DNA from: Bradyrhizobium canariense
Lineage (GTDB): Bacteria; Pseudomonadota; Alphaproteobacteria; Rhizobiales; Xanthobacteraceae
Assembly: GCF_018130465.1 (NCBI RefSeq)
Contig: NZ_JAFCKJ010000016.1
Coordinates: 62,001 to 126,000, forward strand
Length of the DNA stretch: 64,000 bases
Direction of reading: 5' to 3'
In this document: positions 43,706 through 52,632 of the stretch, in pieces
How the letters are laid out: each line of letters opens with the position of its first letter
Numbering within the stretch: position 1 is the stretch's first letter
Notes under the pieces: generated by a model
Database searches by the model: none
What the model saw: the letters and a program-made list of their open reading frames with translations, nothing else
Told to the model about the DNA's origin: nothing
Made by a program: the position numbers and the translations under genes

Positions 43706-44845
43706 ATGAACGTGCATGCCGCCGGCGATCTCAAATTCACCGGCCTCACCCACCCGGACGGTGCGCCCCTTCGTCTCAACGCTCGGGATTTCGTGGCGAT
43801 CGATCGCGACCGAAACGCGAAGTTCGAGGCGACGTACCGGCCGCAAGCACTCTACAATCGCGCCAACGAGGGCTTTCACGCCAACAACGAAACCTTCCTG
43901 CTGCACGAAGTCGCGACCAATCTGCCGATCTACCGTCCGGACACCGGCCCGACCGATTTCCATCTACACCTTCCGCCGGGCGGCTTTCAGCTGGTGCTGG
44001 TCACTTCGGGTGCGTTCACCTTCGACTATGACGGGCGCTTCTACAATGTCGGCCCCGGCGCGGTGATGCTGCAAAGCGCGATCGTGCATCGCCAGCTGTT
44101 CTACACCTGGTCGGGACTGTCGACCGAAGAGAACCTGAAGACGCCGCAGACGGTGGTGCCGGATCCGATTTCCATGGGCTATTCGGGCAAATTCCTCGAA
44201 GCCTTCGTGACCGATCCGACGACCTTTCCGAACCCGACCATCGTCGGTCCGGACCAGATCAACGAAGCCGAGACGCCGCGTGTGGCCTGGAGCCACGCTC
44301 TGCACGACCGCCCGGTCGATGCAGGCTTCTGGCTTCAGGACCCCTTGGCGCTGGACGCGCTGTTCAAGCCGCTCACCGACAGCCCGGTCAAATCGTCCAT
44401 GCCGGTCTTTGTGCGCGATATCGGGATCGAGGTTCCGAGCGGCCATCTCGTCACCGGCCACATCATCGCGACCGACCCCCGCGGCCAGTCGCTTTTGCCG
44501 AAGAGCACGTCGGCCGCCGCGGACGCCAGCTGTTTTGCTAAGGGCGAGGTTGCGATCTATCGCGTCATTCGCGGCACGGCCGAGTTCAGGAACAAGGCCG
44601 GCGAGACCTTCGAGCTTTCGGCCGGCGATGTGGTGACGGCGGGCAAGAACGCAATCAGTCTCTCAAGCATCGGTGAGAACACGCAAGTGCTGCGGCTTGG
44701 CCTTCTCAAAGGCATGAACGACCTTCGCAGCTGGACGCCGACGCAGCGCGATGAGATCGACGGCCTCGCCGGTCAGATCATCACGCAGAAGGACGTTCGT
44801 CCCCTGCGTACCGAAGGTAAGCCTGTCGGATATCTGTACGGCTGA
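43706..44845 (+). CDS. bicupin protein, unknown function
   Basis: A 379-residue protein with two cupin (beta-barrel) domains. The first is around ~85-140 (FQLVLVTSGAFTFDYDGRF...VMLQSAIVHRQLFYTWSG). The second is ~275-350 (GEVAIYRVIRGTAEFRNKAGETFELSAGDVVTAG). The typical metal-binding GX5HXH motif is weak or missing; HLHLPPGG and IVHRQL could supply histidines, so metal binding is uncertain. Start at 43706 (MNVHAAGD) with GGAGA 6 nt upstream. Cupin proteins of this length include dioxygenases and sugar-binding regulators; I cannot choose. Confidence 0.75.
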   Translation: MNVHAAGDLKFTGLTHPDGAPLRLNARDFVAIDRDRNAKFEATYRPQALYNRANEGFHANNETFLLHEVATNLPIYRPDTGPTDFHLHLPPGGFQLVLVTSGAFTFDYDGRFYNVGPGAVMLQSAIVHRQLFYTWSGLSTEENLKTPQTVVPDPISMGYSGKFLEAFVTDPTTFPNPTIVGPDQINEAETPRVAWSHALHDRPVDAGFWLQDPLALDALFKPLTDSPVKSSMPVFVRDIGIEVPSGHLVTGHIIATDPRGQSLLPKSTSAAADASCFAKGEVAIYRVIRGTAEFRNKAGETFELSAGDVVTAGKNAISLSSIGENTQVLRLGLLKGMNDLRSWTPTQRDEIDGLAGQIITQKDVRPLRTEGKPVGYLYG

Positions 44846-44865
44846 GCGCAGAAGGCCCGCGTTGT

Positions 44866-45069
44866 CTATTCCGGAAGCTGGCGGCCCGGAGAGGTCAGAC
44901 AGGCATTGATATCGACAGCCATCTTGTTGCGGTGTGCCTTGTTCAAGAGCGCATCTCGCTCTGTACCGGGTTCCAGGAGCGAGGCCTGTTCGCGCAACCT
45001 CAGTGCATCGGCCACAAGACGCGCGGCAAGTGAACCCTCCTGATGGATGCGACTACGCTTCTCGGCCAT
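44866..45069 (-). CDS. 67-residue hypothetical protein
   Basis: Starts MAEKRSRIHQEGSLAARLVA and is helical and charged throughout (DALRLREQASLLEPGTERDALLNKAHR), ending ACLTSPGRQLPE. AGGA lies about 8 nt before the ATG. It sits 41 nt downstream of a zinc-ribbon gene on the same strand and could be co-expressed. No family recognised; the helical middle suggests a small scaffold-type protein. Confidence 0.6.
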   Translation of the reverse strand: MAEKRSRIHQEGSLAARLVADALRLREQASLLEPGTERDALLNKAHRNKMAVDINACLTSPGRQLPE

Positions 45070-45110
45070 GACAAATGTCCTTGCGGTGCGTTGGGATGGG
45101 GCGACGCAGA

Positions 45111-45560
45111 TCAAGCCTGCGCATTCTGGGACAAAGGTCGCAGGATCGGCGAGGTCAGGCCGTCGAGCCAGTCCTGCGTCTCCGCGAGAGCGAGCCAGGC
45201 ATCACCCATCCGCCTGTACCGCTTGCGCGCCGCGTCGCTGAGGGCGGAGCCTTCCAGGGTCAGGCAGTGTCCGGCGTTCTCCCGAAGACGCCGGGACCGA
45301 CTCAGCCGGATATCCGCGCTGCTCGCGGGATCGGCGGAAGTCTGCCAGGAGTTTCGGCACGCAGAACACCGCCACTGATGGACGAACTTGCCCGTGGGCA
45401 GGTAGGTCGAGTGCATCGGGGCCGCAGCGAGCCGCCCGCACACGGTGCAGCCGTCCGTCGCCTGCGATGCGGGCCGTTGGCCGGCGCCCTGAACCACTTT
45501 CCCGCTCCAGCGGCGTTCGAACTTGCGGCAAAGATGCAGGGGATAGAGCAAAACGTTCAT
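45111..45560 (-). CDS. zinc-ribbon-like protein, unknown function
   Basis: A 149-residue soluble protein. DGCTVCGRLAAAPMH and QWRCSACRNSWQTSAD form two CxxC knuckles about 27 residues apart, as in a zinc ribbon. The rest is Arg-rich (RLSRSRRLREN, ARKRYRRMGDAWLAL). The Shine-Dalgarno AGGAGG is 6-7 nt before the ATG at 45560, which strongly supports the start. Divergent from the alpha/beta hydrolase. Possibly nucleic-acid binding; not assigned to a family. Confidence 0.7.
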   Translation of the reverse strand: MNVLLYPLHLCRKFERRWSGKVVQGAGQRPASQATDGCTVCGRLAAAPMHSTYLPTGKFVHQWRCSACRNSWQTSADPASSADIRLSRSRRLRENAGHCLTLEGSALSDAARKRYRRMGDAWLALAETQDWLDGLTSPILRPLSQNAQA

Positions 45561-45933
45561 GCGCGCCTCCTGTTGTGGCGGGAGCGCGGTAACGTCTCTC
45601 GGTCACCAGCGCCTGTCACGTGCGTGCCGGTGATGCCTTGAATATGGTGTCTCAACCGACATTCGCCAGAGCGCCGTGCCGAGAAAACCCTGCTTGGCAT
45701 CCGGCGAGCGGCCATGCCCCACCACACTTCGCGTGTCGCGCGATAAACGATGACCCCGCCATCGTCATTGCTTGAACGACAGCCTCCCTGCCGTACCGAT
45801 CCCGTCGAATTTGGAACTTATCTCTACCTCTCCTGTTGCCTCTGCCGATAGCACCCGTGGATGCGCATGCCGTCCCCCACAAACGGAGATTGGGTCACGG
45901 GGTGCACTCCTCTCATCCAGCCGAAAGTCTCAG
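45561..45933. other. intergenic region with a possible EcfG-like promoter
   Basis: About 373 nt between divergent genes. On the plus strand GGAAC (45813-45817), 16 nt, TGTT (45834-45837) differs by one base from the EcfG consensus CGTT and lies ~97 nt before the hydrolase ATG. I see no hairpin, repeat or RNA gene. Open frames across it lack ribosome sites. Confidence 0.45.
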
Positions 45934-46941
45934 ATGCGCATTTTGAAAAAACGTTCGCCGTCGTTGGCGGCCACGGCCCGTCACGCTCTCGCGGAATATC
46001 CGGTGGCGTCCGCCGTTGTCGCGACAGTCGGCTTGATGGCTGCGGCCGCTGTCGTCAATCGCCGGCTCGCCGACAAGGCCCAACGCGAGAACCCGCCACA
46101 GGGACGCTTCGTCGACATCGACGGTGTTCGTTTGCACTATGTGGAGCGGGGATCGGGCCGCCCGCTGGTCTTGCTTCACGGCAATGGCAGCATGATCCAG
46201 GATTTCGAGTCGAGTGGACTGATCGATCTCGCCGCCAAGGACTATCGCGTCATCGTGTTTGATCGTCCGGGCTTCGGCCACAGCCTGAGACCCCGAAACG
46301 TCATATGGACGCCTGCGGCCCAAGCCGACCTCTTCAGGGATGCACTTGCGCACCTTGGCGTCGAAAAGGCGATCGTGCTCGGGCATTCCTGGGGAGCGTC
46401 GGTTGCGATTGCCTTGGCCAGCAAGCACCCCTCGATGGTTGAGGCCTTGATACTGGCGTCGGGATACTATTTCCCGACAGCCCGCACCGACGCGATGATG
46501 GCGATGGCCGGGCCGGCGATACCTGGATTCGGCGATATCCTCAGCCACACGATTTCCCCGATCCTCAGTCGTCTGATGTGGCCGTCCATGCTGCGGCAGC
46601 TCTTCGGGCCCAAATCCGTCCCTCAAAAATTCGACGGCTTTCCGAAATCACTGGCCGTGCGTCCATCGCAACTTCGCGCCGCCGCCGCCGAGGCAGCATT
46701 AATGGTCCCTGCGGCAATTCTGTCGGCGAAAACCTACGGCGAACTGGCCATGCCGGTGTTCATCCTGGCCGGCGAAGAGGATCGCCTCATCGACATCGAC
46801 GAGCAGTCCAGCCGCCTGCATGACGAAATCAAGCACAGCAAGATGCGCCGCGTCCCGCGAGCGGGTCATATGATCCAGCAATCGGATACGGCCGACTTGA
46901 TGGCCGCAGTCGACGAGGCGGCGGCGGAAACGTTGCACTGA
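45934..46941 (+). CDS. membrane-anchored alpha/beta hydrolase
   Basis: A 335-residue hydrolase. A basic N-terminus (MRILKKRSPSLA) and hydrophobic segment (YPVASAVVATVGLMAAAAVV) anchor it to the membrane. The catalytic domain has LVLLHGNGSMIQDF (oxyanion), VIVFDRPGFGHS, the nucleophile elbow LGHSWGASVAIAL, the acid in FILAGEEDRLIDID and the His of VPRAGHMIQQSD. It resembles epoxide hydrolase/haloperoxidase-like enzymes; substrate unknown. Start at 45934 begins the anchor; the frame is open upstream without a ribosome site. A near-EcfG promoter lies ~97 nt upstream. A small zinc-finger gene follows after 35 nt. Confidence 0.85.
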   Translation: MRILKKRSPSLAATARHALAEYPVASAVVATVGLMAAAAVVNRRLADKAQRENPPQGRFVDIDGVRLHYVERGSGRPLVLLHGNGSMIQDFESSGLIDLAAKDYRVIVFDRPGFGHSLRPRNVIWTPAAQADLFRDALAHLGVEKAIVLGHSWGASVAIALASKHPSMVEALILASGYYFPTARTDAMMAMAGPAIPGFGDILSHTISPILSRLMWPSMLRQLFGPKSVPQKFDGFPKSLAVRPSQLRAAAAEAALMVPAAILSAKTYGELAMPVFILAGEEDRLIDIDEQSSRLHDEIKHSKMRRVPRAGHMIQQSDTADLMAAVDEAAAETLH

Positions 46942-46976
46942 TTGGGAATGCCAGAAGCTGTCGGAAAGGAATGACT

Positions 46977-47126
46977 ATGCCCACGAAAATCAAAGAGCGG
47001 ACCTGCCCGGCATGCAGCGGGACGGGCTTTCCCCTGTCCAGGCAACCGGCTTCGCCGGGCCGCAAAGTCTATCCGGTCAAATGCGAGGCCTGCAAAGGCA
47101 AGGGAAAGATTACCGAGGCCGAGTGA
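46977..47126 (+). CDS. 49-residue DnaJ-type zinc-finger protein
   Basis: MPTKIKERTCPACSGTGF opens it and KCEACKGKGKITEAE closes it. Two CxxCxGxG motifs, the repeat of the DnaJ cysteine-rich domain, form a single four-Cys zinc module. AAGGA is 6 nt before the ATG. It is 35 nt after the hydrolase gene and 23 nt before the end of gor. Possibly a mini-chaperone-like or RNA-binding protein; no known function. Confidence 0.7.
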   Translation: MPTKIKERTCPACSGTGFPLSRQPASPGRKVYPVKCEACKGKGKITEAE

Positions 47127-47149
47127 AGAGCCCCCGCAAGCGAGGCCCT

Positions 47150-48538
47150 CTATTCCGCCGCCTGGCGCACGTGGCGTGCGGTCGGGGTGCGCATGGTGAC
47201 GAGCTCTTCGGCCGCGGTCGGATGCAGCGCGATCGTCGCGTCGAAGTCCGCCTTGGTCGCCTTCATCTTCACCGCAATCGCGACCGCCTGCGTGATCTCG
47301 GCCGCGGCATCGCCGACGATGTGACAGCCGAGCACGCGGTCGGTCGAGCCGTCGACCACGAGCTTCATCAGCACGCGGGTATCGCGGCCCGACATCGTCG
47401 CCTTGATGGGGCGGAACGTCGTCTTGTAAATGTCGACATGGCTGAATTGCGCACGCGCCTCGGTCTCGGTGAGGCCGACCGTGCCGACCTCCGGCTGCGA
47501 GAACACGGCGGTCGGAATGTTGGCGTGATCGACCTGCACCTCACGCTTGCCGAACACGGTGTCGGCGAACGCATGGCCCTCGCGGATCGCGACCGGCGTC
47601 AGGTTGAAGCGATGGGTAACGTCGCCGATCGCATAGATGCTGTCGACTGAACTCTTCGAGAAATGGTCGACTGCGATGCCGCCGTTCCTCGGATTGATGG
47701 CGACGCCGGCCTTCTCCAGGCCGAGATTGGCGACGGCGGGATGGCGGCCGATCGCGAACATCACCTGGTCGGAGGCAAGGCTCGAGCCGTTCGACAGATG
47801 CGTGGTGAATTCCTCGCCGTGGCGATCGACCTTCGCGACCGTGCAGCCAGTGAGGATGGTGATGCCCTGCTTCTCCATCTCGGCACGGACGTGGGCGCGA
47901 ACATCCTCGTCAAAACCGCGAAGAATGTTGTCGCCGCGATAGATCACGGTGACGTCGGAGCCGAAGCCGGCGAAGATGCCGGCGAACTCCAGCGCGATGT
48001 AACCGCCACCCTGGATCACGATCCGCTTCGGCAGCTTGGTCAGGTGAAACGCCTCGTTGGAGGAGATCACGTGCTCGATGCCGGGAATCGAAGCGCCGTG
48101 ATTGGGCGCGCCGCCGGTGGCAATCAAAATGTATCTTGCGGTGATCTTCCTGTCGTTCTCGAGCAGGCGGACGGTGTGCTTGTCCTCGATCACCGCGCGG
48201 CTCTTGACGATCTGCGCGCCCGACTTCTCGACATTGGCGGTGTAAGCCGCCTCCAGACGCGCGATCTCCTTGTCCTTGTTGGCGATCAGCGTCGGCCAAT
48301 CGAAGGTCGCAGGCGGAACGGTCCAGCCAAAACCGGCGGCGTCCTCGATCTCATGGCGGAAATGCGAGCCGATGACGAACAGCTTCTTCGGCACGCAGCC
48401 GCGGATCACGCAGGTCCCGCCCATGCGGTACTCTTCCGCGATCATGACGCGGGCGCCGTAACCGGCTGCGATGCGGGCGGCACGCACGCCGCCCGAACCA
48501 CCACCGATGACAAAGAGGTCGACGTCGAATTCAGCCAT
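47150..48538 (-). CDS. gor: glutathione-disulfide reductase
   Basis: A 462-residue pyridine nucleotide-disulfide oxidoreductase that regenerates GSH with NADPH. FAD motif VIGGGSGGVRAAR at the N-terminus. The redox-active disulfide Cys43/Cys48 is in GGTCVIRGCVPKKLF. NADPH fold IQGGGYIALEFAGIFAGFG, second FAD motif SIYAIGDVTHRFNLTPVAI, and the C-terminal His-Glu pair in IALHPTAAEELVTM. Together these match bacterial glutathione reductase. Third gene of rpiA-DUF2059-gor, 55 nt after DUF2059, with GGAG 6 nt upstream of the ATG. Confidence 0.95.
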   Translation of the reverse strand: MAEFDVDLFVIGGGSGGVRAARIAAGYGARVMIAEEYRMGGTCVIRGCVPKKLFVIGSHFRHEIEDAAGFGWTVPPATFDWPTLIANKDKEIARLEAAYTANVEKSGAQIVKSRAVIEDKHTVRLLENDRKITARYILIATGGAPNHGASIPGIEHVISSNEAFHLTKLPKRIVIQGGGYIALEFAGIFAGFGSDVTVIYRGDNILRGFDEDVRAHVRAEMEKQGITILTGCTVAKVDRHGEEFTTHLSNGSSLASDQVMFAIGRHPAVANLGLEKAGVAINPRNGGIAVDHFSKSSVDSIYAIGDVTHRFNLTPVAIREGHAFADTVFGKREVQVDHANIPTAVFSQPEVGTVGLTETEARAQFSHVDIYKTTFRPIKATMSGRDTRVLMKLVVDGSTDRVLGCHIVGDAAAEITQAVAIAVKMKATKADFDATIALHPTAAEELVTMRTPTARHVRQAAE

Positions 48539-48593
48539 TATCCACTCCGACCTCTTTCAGAACATGATCCGGATTCTGATCAGATAGGAACTG

Positions 48594-49112
48594 TCAGATC
48601 TCCTTGCCACGCTTGCGCATCTCGGCGCGGAAGGCACCCATCACGGTCTCGGAGAAGTTCTGGGCCCAGGAGTTCATGAAGGCCATGCTCAGCCCGATGG
48701 CGCGCGGCTCGGCCTCGATCAGCTTCTTGCCCAGCGGCGACTTGTAGAAGGTGACGAGATCCTTCAACTCCTGCTCGGTGAACTCGCTGGCATAGACCTG
48801 CGCCATGCCTTCTCCGATTTCCTTTTCGCGGCCGGCCAACTGCTGGTTGACGACCCCGGCGACCTCGGTGAGATCCTTCTGATAGTTGAGGTTCTGCTGG
48901 ATCAGCGCGATCTTGGTCTTATCGACCAGGCCGGGCACGGCGTTGGCGTACATCGCACCGGCGTTCTTGATCGCCAGGATCTCCTTGGCGGCCGCGACGG
49001 CCGCAGGCGACGATTTCGGCGGGGCTGCCTGCTGAGCCGCGGCCGGGACCGCGCAAAAGGCCAGTCCCACAGCGAGGGTCGCGGCCGGCAAGAATCTCAA
49101 AACACTCTTCAT
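48594..49112 (-). CDS. DUF2059 family secreted protein
   Basis: A 172-residue protein with a signal peptide ([20 protein letters not shown], cleaved at PAAAQQ). The DUF2059 core is [37 protein letters not shown] and the C-terminus [12 protein letters not shown]. Function unknown; the family is periplasmic and mostly helical. Its ATG overlaps the rpiA stop by 4 nt (ATGA), so expression is coupled to rpiA, and gor follows. This sugar-phosphate/redox arrangement suggests a link with NADPH supply, which is inference. Confidence 0.88.
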   Translation of the reverse strand: MKSVLRFLPAATLAVGLAFCAVPAAAQQAAPPKSSPAAVAAAKEILAIKNAGAMYANAVPGLVDKTKIALIQQNLNYQKDLTEVAGVVNQQLAGREKEIGEGMAQVYASEFTEQELKDLVTFYKSPLGKKLIEAEPRAIGLSMAFMNSWAQNFSETVMGAFRAEMRKRGKEI

Positions 49113-49822
49113 TCCCAGTCTCCTTTCGGCTTTCGCCGTTCAATCACGCGGATTCCCTCGCCACCCGCCAAAACAGCCGAGCTGGCCAAGCCGATGAACA
49201 AACCATGCTCGACGACGCCGGGGATCGCGCTCAACGCCGTGGCGAGGCGCGCGGGATCCGCAATCTTTTCGAGCTGGGCATCGACGATCCAGTGGCCGCC
49301 ATCGGTGACGAAAACGTGGCCGTCCTTGTCCTTGCGGACCGCCATCTGCCCGGAAACGCCGCATTCCGCAAACGCCTTCTCGATCGCGCGACGCGTTGCG
49401 CCGAGCCCGAACGGAATGACCTCGACCGGCAGCGGAAAGCGGCCGAGCGTCGGCACCCATTTGGTGTCGTCGGCAATCACGATCATGCGATCCGAGGCGG
49501 CCGCCACGATTTTCTCGCGCAAAAGCGCGCCGCCGCCACCCTTGATCAGATTGAGTTCGGGATCGATCTCGTCGGCGCCGTCGACGGTGATGTCGAGATG
49601 GTCGATCTCGTCCAGCGTGGTCAGCGGCACGCCGCATCGCATCGCATCGAGGCGCGTCGCCTCGGAGGTCGGCACACCGATCACTTTCAGCCCGGCGCGG
49701 ACCCGCTCGCCGAGCAGCTCGACGAAATGTTTTGCGGTCGAGCCGGTGCCGAGCCCGAGCTGCATGCCGTCACGCACCTCCTCGAGGGCGCGCGCCGCAG
49801 CCTGCCGCTTCAACTGGTCCAT
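49109..49822 (-). CDS. rpiA: ribose-5-phosphate isomerase A
   Basis: A 237-residue enzyme of the non-oxidative pentose phosphate pathway (ribose 5-phosphate to ribulose 5-phosphate). Motifs: [16 protein letters not shown] (phosphate binding), [27 protein letters not shown] (catalytic Asp and Lys), [15 protein letters not shown] and [15 protein letters not shown]. The start could be ATG at 49822 (MDQLKRQ) or a GTG at 49828; ATG chosen. First gene of rpiA-DUF2059-gor. Confidence 0.95.
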   Translation of the reverse strand: MDQLKRQAAARALEEVRDGMQLGLGTGSTAKHFVELLGERVRAGLKVIGVPTSEATRLDAMRCGVPLTTLDEIDHLDITVDGADEIDPELNLIKGGGGALLREKIVAAASDRMIVIADDTKWVPTLGRFPLPVEVIPFGLGATRRAIEKAFAECGVSGQMAVRKDKDGHVFVTDGGHWIVDAQLEKIADPARLATALSAIPGVVEHGLFIGLASSAVLAGGEGIRVIERRKPKGDWE

Positions 49823-50004
49823 GTTCACGATGCGCCCGCCCCTGAATTAAGAGTGTGCTGCCGGATAGGCTCGCGGCGGCCTGTGTACCCTCGTTTTCCC
49901 TCGGAGAACAGGGTCTGGGGGAACAGGCCTCTGGGCCGATCTTATAAGGTGATCTTATGGCTTCGGCCCTTGCGCGGGCGGGGCCGGGCCGGTAGCGCTG
50001 GACC

Positions 50005-50694
50005 ATGACCTCCTCCCACACCATCGTCTTCGATCTCGACGGCACGCTTGTGGATACGGCGCCCGACCTGATCACCGCGCTCAATTACGTGCTCGACCGC
50101 GAAGGGCTGCCGCCCGTGCCGATGGCCTCGGCCCGCAACATGATCGGCGCCGGCGCCCGCAAGCTGATCGAGCGGGGGCTGGAGGCCGAGGGCCGCAGCG
50201 TCACGCCCGCCGACATGGACCGGCTGACGGCCGATTTCATCGCCTATTACGCCGACAATATCGCCGTCGAATCCCGACCCTTCGAGGGGCTGGAGGCCGC
50301 GCTCGACCATTTTGCGGCCCAAGGCCATCGCCTGGCGGTCTGCACCAACAAGCTGGAATGGCTGTCGAAGCGGCTGCTGGACCAGCTCGACCTGAGCCGG
50401 CGCTTTGCGGCGATCTGCGGCGCCGACACTTTTGGCGTCCAGAAGCCAGATCCGACCATTTTCCGCGAAACGGTGGCGCGGGCCGGCGGCGAGGTCAAAG
50501 CCAGCATCATGGTCGGCGACGCCGGACCCGATGTCGGCGTGGCCCGACGCGCCGGAGTTCCCGTGATCGGGGTCAGCTTCGGCTACACAGACGTGCCGAT
50601 CGCCGAACTGAAGCCGGACCGGCTGATCCATCACATGCGCGACCTGCCGGCCGCAGCCCACAGCCTGATGACTGCCCCGGCGCCTATCAAGTAA
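50005..50694 (+). CDS. gph: phosphoglycolate phosphatase (HAD family)
   Basis: A 229-residue HAD hydrolase. The nucleophile Asp is in VFDLDGTLVDTAPDLI. The cap domain covers ~25-90. LAVCTNKLEWLSKRLLDQLDL is motif II, and motifs III/IV are FGVQKPDPTIF and MVGDAGPDVGVARRAGVPVIGV. It removes phosphate from 2-phosphoglycolate made in DNA repair or by Rubisco side reaction. ATG at 50005. It is divergent from rpiA; the 182-nt gap may contain promoters for both. Not all HAD proteins of this length are specific for phosphoglycolate, so substrate is likely rather than proven. Confidence 0.88.
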   Translation: MTSSHTIVFDLDGTLVDTAPDLITALNYVLDREGLPPVPMASARNMIGAGARKLIERGLEAEGRSVTPADMDRLTADFIAYYADNIAVESRPFEGLEAALDHFAAQGHRLAVCTNKLEWLSKRLLDQLDLSRRFAAICGADTFGVQKPDPTIFRETVARAGGEVKASIMVGDAGPDVGVARRAGVPVIGVSFGYTDVPIAELKPDRLIHHMRDLPAAAHSLMTAPAPIK

Positions 50695-50727
50695 CTGATA
50701 TCGCTTGGTATTTTGCAGGCGCCTGCG

Positions 50728-50743
50728 TTAACCATCTACTAAC
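50728..50743 (+). promoter_or_regulatory. CtrA-like site upstream of the lipoprotein gene
   Basis: TTAA-CCATCTA-CTAAC: one mismatch to the CtrA consensus TTAA-N7-TTAAC. Low specificity; listed only because it is in the promoter position of the next gene. Confidence 0.25.
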
Positions 50744-50832
50744 TATGCGCGGCCCGCCAATTGCTTGCTTGGAACGACGCTCCTAAGTTTGGGCGGGGAT
50801 GTGGCGGTTCGTCGCAGTAGAAGTGGATGGTC

Positions 50833-51320
50833 ATGCGTCGTGTCATCGCGATTGCGTTAGCTGGGGTAAGCCTCCTGGGAGCAACGAGCCTTGCCGGCTG
50901 CTCCTCGATGTCCTGGGACATGTTCAAATCGGCCCCGCCGACCAGGTCCGGCTCGAATCCAATCCCCCGGGCGCTGACGCCACGACCTCACTAGGCGCAG
51001 GCTGCAAGACCCCCTGCTCCGTCTCGGTTCCCGCCCCCAACGCCCCCTTCACTGTCACTTTCGCGCTGCCAAAATACCAGCCGGCGAGCGTGCCGGTGAA
51101 CGTCATCAAGAATCCCGGCGATTTCACTACGCCCGCCTCGGTCACCACTGACCCCAACCCGGTTTTCGCGGAACTTCAGCCGGCCACTCCGCCAAAACCG
51201 GTCCGCAAGCCGCATCGGCCGAGGAAGCCGAAACCGGCGGCGCCCGCCGCTGCCCCAGCTGCTGCTGCCGCACCGGCCTCAGGCTCGCCGTTCCCCGATC
51301 CGAACGCGGGCAAGCGCTGA
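50833..51320 (+). pseudogene. lipoprotein gene with a 1-nt frameshift near 50939
   Basis: ATG at 50833 (or 50827) encodes MRRVIAIALAGVSLLGATSL, then AGCSSMSWDMFKSAPP, a signal peptide with lipobox LAGC. This frame then ends at the TAG at 50992-50994. The next frame continues the protein: DQVRLESNPPGADATTSLGAG, CKTPCSVSVP, a PEGA-like domain, then a Pro/Ala/Lys-rich tail to 51320. Joining SAPP to DQVRL needs one missing base in CCG-ACC (50938-50943), where CCGGACC would be in frame. It is therefore either a fresh pseudogene or a sequencing error. An intact gene would encode a ~163-residue outer-membrane lipoprotein. Confidence 0.8.
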
Positions 51321-51428
51321 CCTCCGTTATCCCCCCAATTGTCTCTGACGCCTCCGATGCTTACATTGCTTTCAGAGCACCGCTGAAGCAAAGCTGCGCC
51401 CGTCGCCGCAAGTGACAAGGCATTTGGT

Positions 51429-52463
51429 ATGAACGGACTTTCCGCGAGCCCCCGCGACGCGCTGTCGAGCGCGATGACCGATCCGTTCGGACGGACCATC
51501 TCGTATCTGCGGGTGTCCGTCACCGACCGCTGCGACCTGCGCTGCTTCTACTGCATGTCGGAAGACATGACGTTCCTGCCCAAGGCGGACCTGCTGACGC
51601 TGGAGGAACTCGACCGGCTCTGCTCGGCCTTCATTGCCAAGGGCGTGAAGAAGCTGCGGCTCACCGGCGGCGAGCCGCTGGTCCGCCGCAACGTGATGAC
51701 GCTGGTGCGCTCGCTGTCGCGGCATCTTTCGAGCGGCGCGTTGAACGAGCTGACGCTGACCACCAACGGCACCCAGCTTGCGAAATACGCAAGCGAGCTC
51801 GCCGATTGCGGCGTCCGCCGCATCAACGTCTCGCTCGACACGCTCGACCCGCAAAAGTTTCGCGAGATCACCCGGTGGGGCGAGATCGACAAGGTGCTGG
51901 AAGGCATCGAGGCGGCACGCGCTGCGGGCCTCGCGGTCAAGATCAACGCCGTGGCGCTGAAGAACCTCAACGAGGACGAACTTCCCGACCTGATGCGCTG
52001 GGCCCACGGCAAGGGCATGGGGCTGACGCTGATCGAGGTCATGCCGATGGGCGAGATCGGATCGGGACGAATCGATCAGTATCTGCCGCTGTCGCTGGTG
52101 CGCGCGCGCCTCACCCAGCACTTCACGCTGACGGATCTGGCCGAGAGCACCGGCGGCCCGGCGCGCTATGTCAGCGTCGCCGAGACCGGCGGCAAGCTCG
52201 GCTTCATCACGCCGATGACCCATAATTTCTGCGAATCCTGCAACCGCGTGCGCGTCACCTGCACGGGAACGTTGCACACCTGCCTCGGCCACGAGGATGC
52301 CTCCGATTTGCGCAAACCTCTGCGTGCATCGGGCGACGATTCGCTGCTTGCGGATGCGATCGACCGCGCCATTGGCCTGAAGCCCAAGGGCCACGACTTC
52401 ATCATCGACCGGCGCCATAACCGCCCCAGCGTCTCCCGGCATATGAGCGTCACCGGCGGCTAG
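51429..52463 (+). CDS. moaA: GTP 3',8-cyclase (molybdenum cofactor biosynthesis)
   Basis: A 344-residue radical-SAM enzyme that starts Moco biosynthesis by converting GTP to 3',8-cyclo-GTP. Cys35, Cys39 and Cys42 (CDLRCFYCM) bind the SAM cluster. [13 protein letters not shown] and [13 protein letters not shown] follow. The C-terminal second 4Fe-4S cluster is [15 protein letters not shown]. The Gly-Gly tail (VTGG) required for activity is intact. ATG at 51429 with AAGG 8 nt upstream. No other Moco gene is adjacent. Confidence 0.96.
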   Translation: MNGLSASPRDALSSAMTDPFGRTISYLRVSVTDRCDLRCFYCMSEDMTFLPKADLLTLEELDRLCSAFIAKGVKKLRLTGGEPLVRRNVMTLVRSLSRHLSSGALNELTLTTNGTQLAKYASELADCGVRRINVSLDTLDPQKFREITRWGEIDKVLEGIEAARAAGLAVKINAVALKNLNEDELPDLMRWAHGKGMGLTLIEVMPMGEIGSGRIDQYLPLSLVRARLTQHFTLTDLAESTGGPARYVSVAETGGKLGFITPMTHNFCESCNRVRVTCTGTLHTCLGHEDASDLRKPLRASGDDSLLADAIDRAIGLKPKGHDFIIDRRHNRPSVSRHMSVTGG

Positions 52464-52632
52464 CGTCGGCTGGCCGGCCGCGGCTTATTCCCCTTAACTA
52501 TCAACAAACTTCCGATTGACTGGCGGCACACTCGCTGGTTTGGTGCGGCAGCCTCATGCCTGCGCGGCGAGACAAGCCAACGCGCCACTCGGCGCAGTCA
52601 AGACGGCCGGGGCAAATCGGGGAGGACCAATC

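Noticed and set aside
48555-48590. Remnant of the GAGCATGATCCGGA repeat upstream of gor
   Set aside because: Only a short match (AACATGATCCGGATTCTGATCAG) without paired arms; too weak to list as an element.
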